Below are positions 36,117 to 45,181 of a stretch of 64,000 bases of DNA, one piece after another. Source of the DNA: Archangium gephyra (lineage in GTDB: Bacteria; Myxococcota; Myxococcia; Myxococcales; Myxococcaceae). The first letter of the stretch is position 1. Each line of letters opens with the position of its first letter. The DNA is taken from NCBI GenBank assembly GCA_003243425.1, contig QFQP01000013.1, forward strand, positions 124,001 through 188,000. Reading direction: 5' to 3'. A program made the position numbers and the translations under genes. The notes beneath the pieces were generated by a model that made no database searches, was not told where the DNA came from, and saw only the letters and a list, made by a program, of their open reading frames with translations.

Positions 36117-38837
36117 ATGAAACGCTCGTTGATCCCCGCGCTCTGCCTCGCGACCTCGTGCGCGACCGTCAGCACGCCTCCTCCGGCGAAGAAGGTGGTC
36201 ACCACCACCGAAGAGTCCCATTTCGGAGCGCTCTCTCAGCTCACGCTCGAGGGCGAGAACGCCGAGGCGTACTGGCGCTTCGACGGCAAGGGTGTGTCGC
36301 TCCAGCGCCGTGGCGTGGATGATCAGTGCGACCGCATCTTCACGATGCCCATCATCGACGGCAAAGCCGGCCCGATGACGCAGCTGTCGAGCGGGAAGGG
36401 CGCCACCACCTGCGCCCACTACCTCGCGGGTGACGATGAAGTGCTCTACGCGTCGACCCACCTCGGCGGCGAGGCGTGCCCGCCGAAGCCCGACATGCGG
36501 CAGGGCTACGTGTGGGCGCTCTACGACTCGTACGACATCTTCAAGACGAAGGCCGACGGTTCGGGTGCGCTGCAGCGCTTGACCGAGACCGCCGGCTACG
36601 ACGCCGAAGCCACAGTGTGCGCGAAGGACGGTTCGATCATCTTCACGTCGACCCGCGATGGCGACATCGAGCTGTATCGCATGGACAAGGACGGGAAGAA
36701 CGTGAAGCGGCTCACGTTCACGCCCGGCTATGACGGCGGCGCGTTCTTCAACGCCGACTGCTCGAAGATCGTGTGGCGCGCGTCGCGCCCCAAGCCCGGC
36801 CGTGAGCTCGAAGACTTTCAGGGTCTGTTGAAGCAGGGCCTGGTTCGCCCGAGCAAGCTGGAGTTGTTCGTCGCCAACGCCGACGGCTCCGAAGCGCGGC
36901 AGGTCACGTACTTGAACGCTGCGTCGTTCGCGCCGTTCTTCTTCCCCAATCGGGACCGCATTCTCTTCTCGAGCAACTACGGCGACCCGAAGGGCCGCGA
37001 TTTCGACATCTGGGCGATCAATACCGACGGTACGCAACTCGAGCGCATCACCTACACGCCGGGCTTCGACGGCTTCCCGATGTTCTCACCCGACGGTCAG
37101 TGGTTGATCTTCGCGAGCAATCGCATGACCGACGCGGGCAAGCAGGACACGAACCTCTTCCTCACGAAGTGGATCGATCATGACCCGAAGTTCACGGCGG
37201 GTGCGGCGGAGCGGATTCTCGACGACGCGACCTGGCTCGCAGACCCCGCGCGCGAAGGCCGCGGCATCGGAACGAAGGGCCTCGAAGCGGCCGGCGAATA
37301 CCTCGAAGCGGAGCTCAAGAAGATCGGCCTCGAGACCTCGCGCGTTCCCTTCGACGTGGTGACCGCGGTGACTTCGCAGAGCACGTTGAGCATCGCCGGC
37401 AAGCCGGTGACTGACTTCACCACCGTCGGCTGGAGCACGCAGGGCGAGGTGAAGGGCAAGGCGGTGCTCGCGGGCTGGGGCATTCAAGACGCGGAGCTCG
37501 GCCTCGACGACTTCAAGGGCGTCGACGTGAAGGGAAAGATCGTCATCGCGCGTCGCTTCGTGCCCGAGAACGAGAAGCTCTCGACGCCGGAAGCGCAGCG
37601 GCGCGCCGGCGACCTTCGCAAGAAGGCCTTCGTCGCCAGGTCGCTCGGCGCCAGGGCGCTGATCGTCGTCGACTGGCCCGTCGCGAAGGACCCGAAGGAG
37701 GTTCCTCCCGAAGCCGCGCTGCCGGTGTTGCGCCCCGAGGGCACCGGTGAGGCGGGCCTTCCCGTCGTGGTGGTGAAGCGCGCGGCGTTCGAGTCGTCGT
37801 GGAAGAACCTCGAGAGCAGGAAGAGCATCGACGTCGCCATGAAGGTCGCGCTCACCTTCGAGAAGACGCAGGCGTTCAACGTCGTGGGCCGCATCGCGGC
37901 GGGCAAGAAGGCCGGCGGCGCGGTGATCATCGGCGCGCACTATGACCACCTCGGTCTCGGTGGGCACAACTCGCTGGCGCCCGACAAGAAGGAGCCGCAC
38001 CTCGGCGCTGACGACAACGCGTCGGGCACGGCGACCCTGCTGGAGATCGCCCGCGTGCTGAACGCCGAGAAGGCCGAACTGACGCGCGATGTGATCATCA
38101 CCGCCTTCAGCGGCGAAGAAGACGGCGTGCTCGGCTCGTCGGCGCTCGTGAGGTCGAAGCCGGAGTGGATGAACGGCGCCATCGCGATGCTGAACCTCGA
38201 CATGGTCGGCCGTCTGCGCGCGAACGAGTTGACCGTGCTCGGCGCGAAGTCGGCCGCGGAGTGGGAGCCGCTCGTGGTGCACGCGTGTGCTGCGGCGCGC
38301 GTGCAATGCAACGTCGGTGGCGACGGCTACGGTCCGAGCGATCAGACGTCGTTCTACGCAGCGGGCTTGCCGGTGCTGCACTTCTTCACCGGTGCGCACG
38401 GCGACTACCACAAGCCCTCTGATGCGCCGGCGAAGCTCAATGCAGGCGGCATGGCGCAGATCGCCCAGGTCGTCGCTGGCGTGACGCGTGGGCTCGGCAA
38501 CGCGACGTTGACGTACCAGAAGCTCCCGTCGCCCACCGGCCCCGGTGATGCACGCAGCTTCAACGCGTCGCTCGGTACGGTGCCGAACTACGGCGGTCAG
38601 CAGGGCGTCAAGGGCGTGCTGCTCGACGACGTGCGTCCCGGTGGCGGAGCCGACAAGGCCGGCATGAAGCGTGGTGACGTGATCGTGAAGCTCGGCAAGT
38701 ACGACATCAACTCGGTCGAAGACCTGATGTTCGTGCTCATGCAGGCGAAGCCAGGTGAGACGGTGGGCGCCGCGGTGCTTCGAGACGGCAAGCGCGTGGA
38801 GATGGAAGCCACGTTTCAGGAAGGCCGTCGTCGTTGA
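36117..38837 (+). CDS. M28-family metallopeptidase with beta-propeller and PDZ domains
   Basis: A 906-aa lipoprotein-like protein (signal ending ATSC-AT). Residues ~35-350 are TolB/PD40-like propeller repeats (DIELYRMDKDGKNVKRLTF, DIWAINTDGTQLERITY). A PA-like insert follows (~390-580). Then comes the M28 zinc peptidase: GAHYDHLG, GADDNASGTA, SGEEDGVLGS, LNLDMVGR and a final His in GAHGDYHK. The C-terminus is a PDZ domain (GVLLDDVRPGGGADKAGMKR). Probably a periplasmic aminopeptidase; the propeller may select substrates. It starts 21 nt after the HmuY-like gene and may share its transcript. Confidence 0.9.
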   Translation: MKRSLIPALCLATSCATVSTPPPAKKVVTTTEESHFGALSQLTLEGENAEAYWRFDGKGVSLQRRGVDDQCDRIFTMPIIDGKAGPMTQLSSGKGATTCAHYLAGDDEVLYASTHLGGEACPPKPDMRQGYVWALYDSYDIFKTKADGSGALQRLTETAGYDAEATVCAKDGSIIFTSTRDGDIELYRMDKDGKNVKRLTFTPGYDGGAFFNADCSKIVWRASRPKPGRELEDFQGLLKQGLVRPSKLELFVANADGSEARQVTYLNAASFAPFFFPNRDRILFSSNYGDPKGRDFDIWAINTDGTQLERITYTPGFDGFPMFSPDGQWLIFASNRMTDAGKQDTNLFLTKWIDHDPKFTAGAAERILDDATWLADPAREGRGIGTKGLEAAGEYLEAELKKIGLETSRVPFDVVTAVTSQSTLSIAGKPVTDFTTVGWSTQGEVKGKAVLAGWGIQDAELGLDDFKGVDVKGKIVIARRFVPENEKLSTPEAQRRAGDLRKKAFVARSLGARALIVVDWPVAKDPKEVPPEAALPVLRPEGTGEAGLPVVVVKRAAFESSWKNLESRKSIDVAMKVALTFEKTQAFNVVGRIAAGKKAGGAVIIGAHYDHLGLGGHNSLAPDKKEPHLGADDNASGTATLLEIARVLNAEKAELTRDVIITAFSGEEDGVLGSSALVRSKPEWMNGAIAMLNLDMVGRLRANELTVLGAKSAAEWEPLVVHACAAARVQCNVGGDGYGPSDQTSFYAAGLPVLHFFTGAHGDYHKPSDAPAKLNAGGMAQIAQVVAGVTRGLGNATLTYQKLPSPTGPGDARSFNASLGTVPNYGGQQGVKGVLLDDVRPGGGADKAGMKRGDVIVKLGKYDINSVEDLMFVLMQAKPGETVGAAVLRDGKRVEMEATFQEGRRR

Positions 38838-39871
38838 GCGCTGCGAAGCGCCGCTCGAGGGCTGAAGTCGAAGCGGCGCTGCGCGCGGGCTCTCCGCGAT
38901 CGTTGCGCGACCTCGGTGACGACGTCGACACCGCGCTCGCCGTCGAGGCGGTGATGAAGCTCTGGGGCGACTCCGAAACGCCGGCGCTCTGGCACATCGC
39001 GCGAAACGGTCAGCAGCTGCCCGATGCCGTGATTCGCGGCGTGCTCGAGCGATTGGCGTCGGTGAAGCAGCGCGGTCATGCGGTCTTCCTTCTCGAAGCC
39101 GTGCGCCTGAGCGCGGAGCCCCTGCAGACCGCATGGGCCGAGGCGCTGCGCGCGTACCTCGAAGTGGAGGTCGCTCAAGAGGCGTGGGGCTCGAAGCTCG
39201 TTCGTGAACGCGTCACGACGTACGCGAAGAGTCCGTTGCTGCCGGCGTTTCAAGCGGCGGTCGTTGCAGGCCGCGACGCGTCGATGCGGTTTCTCGCGGT
39301 GCTGGCACACGACGCGTCTGAGGCCTCGCTCGATGCGTTGGTGACGCGCTTCTCGGCCGTCGCAGATGAGCGAAGTGCAGCGCTCGCCCGGCTGCGCCGG
39401 TTGAAGACGCACGCGGCGAGAACGCCGGAGGTCGAGGCCTTCTTCGAGGCCATCGAGCGTCGCCTCGATGATCGCGCGCAGGCCTCAGGCGTCCTCGAGT
39501 TCATGCGGTCGATCGGCTTCGAGGTCGACGCCGTCAAGGTGCGCGTGTCCATCAATTCGAGTGACGTGAATCGCAACGGTGTTCCTTCGATTCAGGGGTC
39601 GCTCGTCATCGACAGCGCCTCGGGAGAGTGGTTTCGCGTGCATCTCTCGCGCGTGAGCGGGCTGGCCGACATCATCAGCACGAACTTCACGCTGAGCGGC
39701 GGCACCGACAAACTCGACGTGGGCCGTTGCGCACCGAACGAATTGCCACAGTGGCTCACGAAGACCGCGCAGAAGTTGAAGATCACCTGGTCCGACGACC
39801 CGCACGTGTACGGCACGCTGCGCGGGAAGAAGCGGCAGCAGTTCGTCGACTGGGTGTTCTCGAAGGCGTGA
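38834..39871 (+). CDS. HEAT-like helical protein, unknown
   Basis: A 345-aa cytoplasmic protein. The first ~220 residues are helical repeats (VEAALRAGSPRSLRDLG, AVEAVMKLWGDSETPALWH, ALVTRFSAVADERSAALARL). The rest is a beta-rich domain beginning VKVRVSINSSDVNRNG. No catalytic motif. The start is a TTG that overlaps the stop of the M28 gene (TTGA); no ATG or GTG suits better. Translation appears coupled to the peptidase. Confidence 0.65.
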   Translation: MSAAKRRSRAEVEAALRAGSPRSLRDLGDDVDTALAVEAVMKLWGDSETPALWHIARNGQQLPDAVIRGVLERLASVKQRGHAVFLLEAVRLSAEPLQTAWAEALRAYLEVEVAQEAWGSKLVRERVTTYAKSPLLPAFQAAVVAGRDASMRFLAVLAHDASEASLDALVTRFSAVADERSAALARLRRLKTHAARTPEVEAFFEAIERRLDDRAQASGVLEFMRSIGFEVDAVKVRVSINSSDVNRNGVPSIQGSLVIDSASGEWFRVHLSRVSGLADIISTNFTLSGGTDKLDVGRCAPNELPQWLTKTAQKLKITWSDDPHVYGTLRGKKRQQFVDWVFSKA

Positions 39872-39975
39872 TTCCACCGCGTGGGAAAAAGCCGTCGGCA
39901 TCGGAGTGCGTGACGGAACCACCACGCGAAGCGCGTCGCACAGACGCACGCGCGCCGCGCCGCTAGCATCCCCGC

Positions 39976-40695
39976 ATGACGCGCGACGGGTTTCGGGAGG
40001 GGCTGCTTGCAGTGATGGAACGCAAGCAGCACTGGGCCTGGCCGGACTTCACCGAGGGCCGGGTCGCGAAGTCGAAGCTGCACATTCATCTCGAGCAGGA
40101 ATACGCGGTCTTCGTGCGTGACTTTCCGGTGCTCGTCGGTCGCGCGTACGTGCAGTGCCCCATTCCGCAGGTGCGCCGCGAGCTCGCAGAAAATCTCTAC
40201 GAAGAAGAGACCGGCGGGCTGCACGCGGGCCGTCCCCACCCGGAGCTGTTCCTCGAATACCCCAGAGGCCTCGGCTTCGAGCTCTCGCGCTTCGAGGCCG
40301 TCACCTTGCTCCCCGGCGCGCAGCGCTACCGCAGCGTCATCGACTCGCACTCGAAGAGTCACGGCTGGGAATGTGCGGCCGCGGTGGTCACGCTCTTCAT
40401 CGAAGGTACGCCGCACGAGCGCGCGTTGTTCGATGCATCGATTCCGCCGCGGCCCGAACCTGCGCTGTCCGAGCACCCGCTGGTGAAGCACTACGGCCTG
40501 CCGCTCGAGTCGCTCGCGCTCACGAAGGCGCATCGCGGGGTCGAAGGAAATCACCGCCTGGCCGCGTGGACGGTGATGCTCGACTTCGTCGACGTCGCTG
40601 CGCGCGGTCATGTGCTCGACGCGATGGAAGAAGCGCTGCAGGCGTGGCTCGGGTACCGCGACGACGTGGCGCACGCCTGTGGCGTCACCCGCTAA
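39976..40695 (+). CDS. Heme-oxygenase-fold enzyme (TenA/PqqC-like diiron type)
   Basis: A 239-aa all-helical protein of the TenA/PqqC/iron-containing redox superfamily. Possible metal ligands follow the family order: Glu/His in NLYEEETGGLHAGRPHPEL, Glu in GWECAAAVVTLFIEG and HRGVEGNHRLAAW near the C-terminus. Members oxidise small molecules, fatty acids or cofactors with a diiron site. The substrate here is unknown. The 104 bp before it show no gene and should contain its promoter. An M1 aminopeptidase gene follows after 24 nt. Confidence 0.75.
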   Translation: MTRDGFREGLLAVMERKQHWAWPDFTEGRVAKSKLHIHLEQEYAVFVRDFPVLVGRAYVQCPIPQVRRELAENLYEEETGGLHAGRPHPELFLEYPRGLGFELSRFEAVTLLPGAQRYRSVIDSHSKSHGWECAAAVVTLFIEGTPHERALFDASIPPRPEPALSEHPLVKHYGLPLESLALTKAHRGVEGNHRLAAWTVMLDFVDVAARGHVLDAMEEALQAWLGYRDDVAHACGVTR

Positions 40696-40719
40696 CGGCT
40701 TGGTCGAGCAGGAGAAGCG

Positions 40720-43194
40720 GTGTTCACTCCCGCCTCCATGCACCGTATCGACGAGCCGCACCCGTTCAGCCTCGAGACCGCGAAGCTCCACTACGCAGAA
40801 GATCGCCCCGTCGTCGCTGACCACCTCCTGCTCGAGCTCGAGCTCGACTTCGAGAAGCAGTCGCTCGCCGGTGTCGTCACCCATTCGCTGGTGAGCGTCG
40901 GCGCGTTGAAGCGAGTGACCTTCGACGCGGTGAACCTCGACGTGCGCAAGGTGGAGGTCGACGGCAAGCCGGCGGAGTTCGACTCCGGCTCCGGAGCGCA
41001 GCTGCACGTGCTGATTCCGCGCGGCATCAAGTCGCGCACGGAGTTCACGGTGCGCATCAGCTACCGCGCGTCGCCGCAGCGTGGCCTGTATTTCATCGGC
41101 AACGAGCAGGTGTGGACGCAGGGCCAGGACATCGACTCGCGACACTATTTTCCGTGCCTCGACACGCCCGCGCAGAAGTGCAGCAGCGAGGTGAAGGCCA
41201 CGTTCCCGAAGCACATGACGTCGCTGTCCAACGGGGCGCTCCTGAAAGACACCGTCAAGGGCGACCGGCGCACGATGCACTGGAAGCTCGACGCCCCGCA
41301 CGCGCCGTATCTGGTGACGCTCGTCGTCGGTGACTTCGAAGTGCTCGAGCAGAAGTCGGGCGAGACGAACGTGCGCACCCTGTACCCCCGGGGTCGCAGG
41401 GAAGATGCGCTGCGCTGCGTGAAGCGCACGCCGCAGATGATGGCGTTGTTCGAGCGGCTGACCGGGCAGCCGTACCCGTGGGGCGACTACGCGCAGATCT
41501 TCGTTCGCGAGTTCATCTTCGGCGGCATGGAGAACACCTCGGCCACCACCTTGACCGACGCGGTGCTGCACGACGAACGCGCGCATCAGGACTATTCGGC
41601 CGAGTTCCTCATCGCGCACGAGCTCGCGCACCAGTGGTTCGGCGATCTGCTCACGTGCCGTGATTGGCCGCACGGCTGGTTGAACGAAGGCTTCGCGACC
41701 TATTCGGAGATCCTCTGGAAGGAAGAGGGCGAGTCGCTCGACGAGGCAGATCATCAGCGCAAGCTGGACCTCGAGACGTACCTCGACGAGGTGAAGGAGC
41801 GGTACGCGCGCCCCATCGTCGCTCGCAAATTCGACGCGCCCATCGACCTCTTCGATCGGCATCTCTACGAGAAGGGCGGGTTGGTGTTGCACGAGCTGCG
41901 AAGGCGGCTCGGTGACGAGGACTTCTTCTCGGCAGTTCGCGAGTACGTCGCCGCCCACGCCGGAGGGTCGGTCGAGACCGTCGACCTCTCGCGTGCGGTG
42001 GAGCGTACGACCGGCAAGAACATCGACCGCTTCTTCGACGAGTACGTGCACCGCGCGGGGCACCCGCAGCTGAAGCTCGACGTCACGTACGACGCGGCGA
42101 AGAAGGCCGTGCGCATCGCGCTCGAGCAGAAGCAGGACGGTGAGCCGTACGCGCTCACGCTGCCGGTGCAGCTCACCGTCGGTGACAAGCGCGTCACCCA
42201 CGAGCTCGCGGTGTCGCGCAAAGAGCAGACCTTCTTCGTCGAGGCGTCGCGTGAGCCTTCGCAGTGCATCATCGACGCCCGTCGCGATCTGCTGGCGACG
42301 CTCGAGATCTCCAAGCCGATGGGCTGGTGGCGCAACGAGCTGCAGCACGCCGAGGTCGCGCGTGCACGCACCGAAGCTGCGGCGATGCTCGCGAAAGATC
42401 CCGCGGCTGCGACCGTCAACGCGCTGGCGAAGGTGCTCAGCAGCGAGCGCGTGTTCTGGGGTTCGCGGGCGGCGTGCGCGAAGTCACTCGGTCAGCTGCG
42501 AACGCCGCTGGCTCGGCTCGCGTTGCTGTCGTCGCTCAACGTGAAGCATCCGAAGGCGCGGCGCGCGGTGGTGGCGGCGCTGGGTCAGTTCCGTGAAGAC
42601 ACCGAGGTGGCCGAAGTGCTCGTCGGTGCCGCGAAGGCCGGCGATGAGAGCGGCTTCGTCGAAGGTGAACTCGCGCGCGCGCTGGGCCGCGTTCGTGCTG
42701 CAGGGGCCTTCGAGGTGCTGCTGTCGATGATGAACCGCACCGCGTTTCAAGACGCCGTGCGCGTCGGCGCCATCGACGCTTTCGCCGAGCTGCGGGACCC
42801 GAAGGGGTGGAAGCCGGTGCTCGCGGCGCTGGCGAAAGGTCAGCCCGTCTTCGGCCGCCGCGCGGCCATTGCTGCCATCGCGAAGCTCGCCGAGCCGGCC
42901 GACAAGAAGACCGAGGCCGTCGAGCTCATCGGCAGGCACCTGCGCGACGAGAACTTCCGCGTTCGGCTCGCGGCGATCGACGCGGCTTCGACGCTGGGCG
43001 ACGAGCGGCTCATCGGCGCGCTCCAGTCGACCCCATTCACCGATGGCCGGGAACAACGTCTCGCGCGCGAAGCCGTGCGGTCGCTCCGCGAGAAGTCTCC
43101 TGGCAACGAGCTTCAGTCACTGCGTGGCGAGGTCGACAAGCTGAAGGCGGACGTTCGCGCGCTGCAGGAGAAGCTCGAAGAGAAGAAGCGTTAG
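40720..43194 (+). CDS. M1-family aminopeptidase with HEAT-like C-terminus and coiled coil
   Basis: An 824-aa zinc aminopeptidase. The exopeptidase motif is FGGMENTSA, zinc site HELAHQWFGD with the third ligand in WLNEGFATYSE, and a catalytic Tyr region HLYEKGG. After ~residue 540, HEAT-like helical repeats (AVVAALGQFREDTEVAEVLV, DAFAELRDPKGWKPVLAAL) lead to a short coiled coil at the end. There is no signal peptide, so it is probably cytoplasmic. GTG 40720 has AGGAG 5 nt upstream; ATG 40738 is an alternative. Confidence 0.92.
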   Translation: MFTPASMHRIDEPHPFSLETAKLHYAEDRPVVADHLLLELELDFEKQSLAGVVTHSLVSVGALKRVTFDAVNLDVRKVEVDGKPAEFDSGSGAQLHVLIPRGIKSRTEFTVRISYRASPQRGLYFIGNEQVWTQGQDIDSRHYFPCLDTPAQKCSSEVKATFPKHMTSLSNGALLKDTVKGDRRTMHWKLDAPHAPYLVTLVVGDFEVLEQKSGETNVRTLYPRGRREDALRCVKRTPQMMALFERLTGQPYPWGDYAQIFVREFIFGGMENTSATTLTDAVLHDERAHQDYSAEFLIAHELAHQWFGDLLTCRDWPHGWLNEGFATYSEILWKEEGESLDEADHQRKLDLETYLDEVKERYARPIVARKFDAPIDLFDRHLYEKGGLVLHELRRRLGDEDFFSAVREYVAAHAGGSVETVDLSRAVERTTGKNIDRFFDEYVHRAGHPQLKLDVTYDAAKKAVRIALEQKQDGEPYALTLPVQLTVGDKRVTHELAVSRKEQTFFVEASREPSQCIIDARRDLLATLEISKPMGWWRNELQHAEVARARTEAAAMLAKDPAAATVNALAKVLSSERVFWGSRAACAKSLGQLRTPLARLALLSSLNVKHPKARRAVVAALGQFREDTEVAEVLVGAAKAGDESGFVEGELARALGRVRAAGAFEVLLSMMNRTAFQDAVRVGAIDAFAELRDPKGWKPVLAALAKGQPVFGRRAAIAAIAKLAEPADKKTEAVELIGRHLRDENFRVRLAAIDAASTLGDERLIGALQSTPFTDGREQRLAREAVRSLREKSPGNELQSLRGEVDKLKADVRALQEKLEEKKR

Positions 43195-43328
43195 CGGTTC
43201 GCCGGGCGGTCGGTCTTCGACTCGGGCGGGGCGACGACGATCATCACCGTCTGCCAGCTGCTGACCTGCACCGTCTTGAGCTGCGCCTTCGTGCCGTCCT
43301 GGAGGGCCACCGTGTTGGTCTCGTTCAT
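43191..43328 (-). CDS. Unannotated small protein (45 aa)
   Basis: A 45-codon frame from ATG 43328 reading MNETNTVALQDGTKAQLKTV and continuing through SSWQTVMIVVAPPES to PANR-stop. Codon third positions are almost all G or C, and the amino-acid pattern (beta-strand-like, no Arg/Pro excess) is unlike antisense noise. Its TAA overlaps the TAG of the M1 gene by 3 nt, a convergent packing common in this window. No family recognised and no clear ribosome-binding site. Confidence 0.6.
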   Translation of the reverse strand: MNETNTVALQDGTKAQLKTVQVSSWQTVMIVVAPPESKTDRPANR

Positions 43329-43371
43329 GACGCGTCATGTTGCTGACGACGCGGTGCCCAGAAAAGGGGGC

Positions 43372-43395
43372 CTGTGAAAATGTGTAAAATCACAG
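43372..43395. promoter_or_regulatory. AT-rich inverted repeat upstream of the 45-aa ORF
   Basis: CTGTGA and TCACAG form a perfect inverted repeat with a 12-bp AT-rich centre. On the minus strand a TTGACA (43404-43399) adjoins it, about 70 nt upstream of the small ORF start, but no good -10 is at the right spacing. Possibly a promoter with an overlapping operator. The surrounding DNA also repeats GTAAACGCG. Confidence 0.3.
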
Positions 43396-43440
43396 ACATG
43401 TCAACGCGTTTACGCGCTGTGTCTCAGTGATTTCAGGCGC

Positions 43441-44022
43441 TTAACGCTTCTTTGGTAAACGCGTGGGGCCGTTGAGGGGTGTGAAGACGCGGGCGCCGGT
43501 GAGGCTGGGGTCGTTGCGGCGGGCACGGCTCATTTCGCTGAGCACGAGCCTCGAGCGTTCGAGACTCTCGGTGCAGCGCTCGTTCTCGGGGTCCACTTCG
43601 ACGCAACGGGCGAACACGTTGTTGGCCGAGCGCACCTCGTCCAACGTGGGGTTCTTCTTCCCGAGCAGGTTGTCGGCGTAGTCGAGCTCACGCGATTCGC
43701 CCTTGAAGCGCAGCGCGGGTGGATCTTCGGGTACGTCGACCGGCGGAGGCGGCGCGGCGATCGTCCCGGAGGGCGGGGGCGGCACCGCCGGGCGCGCGTC
43801 GACTGCCACCGGCTCGGGGAGCTTCTCGGTGGGCATCGGCGTGGGCGCGGAGGGCACGAGGTCCTGACGCACCATGGGGCGCGGCGGAGCAGCGACGGCA
43901 GTCGGGGTTGGCGGTAGCTCGGTGACCGGCGAAACCACAGGCTCACCATCGGCCAGTGCGAACCACACCGCGGCGCCGAGAATCGCCCCGCAGCTCACGC
44001 CGACGAGCAGGCCGGCCTTCAT
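43441..44022 (-). CDS. Pro-rich membrane-anchored or exported protein
   Basis: Predicted 193 aa. An N-terminal hydrophobic segment (KAGLLVGVSCGAILGAAVWFA) could be a signal anchor. A long Pro/Ala/Val-rich stretch follows (~30-110). The C-terminal part is helical with TPR-like spacing (DYADNLLGKKNPTLDEVRSA, CVEVDPENERCTESLERS). No known domain. ATG 44022 overlaps the stop of the dehydrogenase gene (ATGA). Confidence 0.7.
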   Translation of the reverse strand: MKAGLLVGVSCGAILGAAVWFALADGEPVVSPVTELPPTPTAVAAPPRPMVRQDLVPSAPTPMPTEKLPEPVAVDARPAVPPPPSGTIAAPPPPVDVPEDPPALRFKGESRELDYADNLLGKKNPTLDEVRSANNVFARCVEVDPENERCTESLERSRLVLSEMSRARRNDPSLTGARVFTPLNGPTRLPKKR

Positions 44023-44903
44023 GACTTCACCTGCGTGCCCACCACCTCTTCGTAGGCGGTGATGACGGCGGTGATGTCCTTGTCGCCGAGGCCTGAGGCG
44101 CGGGCGAAGTTGTAGGTCTCCCGCACGCTCGCGGCGGATGGCGTCGGCACGCGATGCAGCGCCGCGTTCTCGAGGAAGAGCGAGAGGTCTTTGTGCATCA
44201 GGTCGATGGAGAAGTGCGTGGTGAAGTCGCGCTCGAGCAACGCCTTGCCCTTGAAGTCGTAATACGGCGAGCGGAAGCCAGAGGCCTGCACCACCTCGAT
44301 GAGCTTGCGTGGATCGACGCCGGCTTTCTGCGTGAGCAACAGGCCTTCGCTGAAGGCCTGCAGCATCGAGGCGATGAGCGCGTTGCCGGCGAGCTTCACC
44401 TGTGTGCCCGCGCCGACGGGGCCGCAGTGCACGACCTTCTCGCCGACGGCGGTGAAGATCGGCGTGGCGCGCGCGAGCGTGGCTTCGCTGCAGCCGGTCA
44501 TGATGACGAGCGTGCCTTTTTCCGCGCCGCCGCGGCTGCCGGTCACCGGCGCTTCCGCGAAGTCGACGCCTCTGGCTGCGAACTTCTCGGCGAGCGATTT
44601 CACCAGCGCCACCGACACCGTCGAGAAGTCGATGAAGAGCTGGCCTTCGCGTGCGCCCGACAAGAGGCCGGCGGCGACTTCTTCGAGCGCCTTCGGGTCT
44701 GCGACGCAGGTGCAGAACGCGTCGACGCGGCGCGCGAGCTCGGCGGGCGACGAGGCGACTTCGATGCCGTCGGCTTTCAGCGCGTCTGCTTTGTCGGGTG
44801 AGCGGTTCCACACCACGACGTCGAAGCCCTTCTTCTTCAGGTTCTTCGCCATGGGCGAACCCATGATGCCGAGACCGAGAAAACCGACGCGCTTGATGCT
44901 CAT
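44019..44903 (-). CDS. NAD(P)-dependent beta-hydroxyacid dehydrogenase
   Basis: A 294-aa enzyme of the 3-hydroxyisobutyrate/6-phosphogluconate dehydrogenase superfamily. The Rossmann motif is GFLGLGIMGSPMAKNL, which also covers the family signature. It continues with FIDFSTVS, PVTGSRGGAEKGTL and the substrate-binding helix GAGTQVKLAGNALIA carrying catalytic Lys. The C-terminal HKDLSLFLENA is typical. It reduces short aldehydes (glyoxylate, succinic semialdehyde or tartronate semialdehyde in characterised relatives); substrate here not determinable. Confidence 0.9.
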   Translation of the reverse strand: MSIKRVGFLGLGIMGSPMAKNLKKKGFDVVVWNRSPDKADALKADGIEVASSPAELARRVDAFCTCVADPKALEEVAAGLLSGAREGQLFIDFSTVSVALVKSLAEKFAARGVDFAEAPVTGSRGGAEKGTLVIMTGCSEATLARATPIFTAVGEKVVHCGPVGAGTQVKLAGNALIASMLQAFSEGLLLTQKAGVDPRKLIEVVQASGFRSPYYDFKGKALLERDFTTHFSIDLMHKDLSLFLENAALHRVPTPSAASVRETYNFARASGLGDKDITAVITAYEEVVGTQVKS

Positions 44904-44956
44904 GCGGAAACGGTTACCAGAGCCCCGAGCGCGAGGGGAACTCCCCTGATAGAACG

Positions 44957-45178
44957 ATGCGCTCCATGCCGCTCCGACTGTTCAAAGGTGAGTCGTCGAG
45001 TGTCGCCCAGCGCGAGCGCCGCGAGCAGCTCGAGAAGGCGCTCGCCGACGGGTTCCGCACGCTCTCGCAGATCTTCCAGAAGACCGCCGAGATCATCGAG
45101 CAGCAACGGCTGCAGCGCAGTGGCTACGAGAAACAGGAGAAATTCCTCGAGCGCACCAAGCCGAAAGACACGAAGTAA
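44957..45178 (+). CDS. Small coiled-coil protein
   Basis: A 73-aa charged helical protein: AQRERREQLEKALADGFRT then IFQKTAEIIEQQRLQRSGY, suggesting one long helix or coiled coil. No signal peptide. ATG 44957 or the ATG three codons later could be used. It precedes the acyltransferase gene by 3 nt and is probably co-transcribed. No family recognised. Confidence 0.65.
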   Translation: MRSMPLRLFKGESSSVAQRERREQLEKALADGFRTLSQIFQKTAEIIEQQRLQRSGYEKQEKFLERTKPKDTK

Positions 45179-45181
45179 CCG

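Noticed and set aside
37086..39134. A 682-codon minus-strand open frame opposite the M28 peptidase
   Set aside because: Antisense shadow; the plus-strand gene has a complete M28 active site and PDZ domain.
39592..42348. A 918-codon minus-strand open frame
   Set aside because: It spans three genes in antisense, is rich in Arg, Leu and Val without motifs, and the M1 aminopeptidase on the plus strand has all catalytic residues.
43372..43395. CRP-type binding site
   Set aside because: CRP sites have TGTGA-N6-TCACA; the spacing here is N12.
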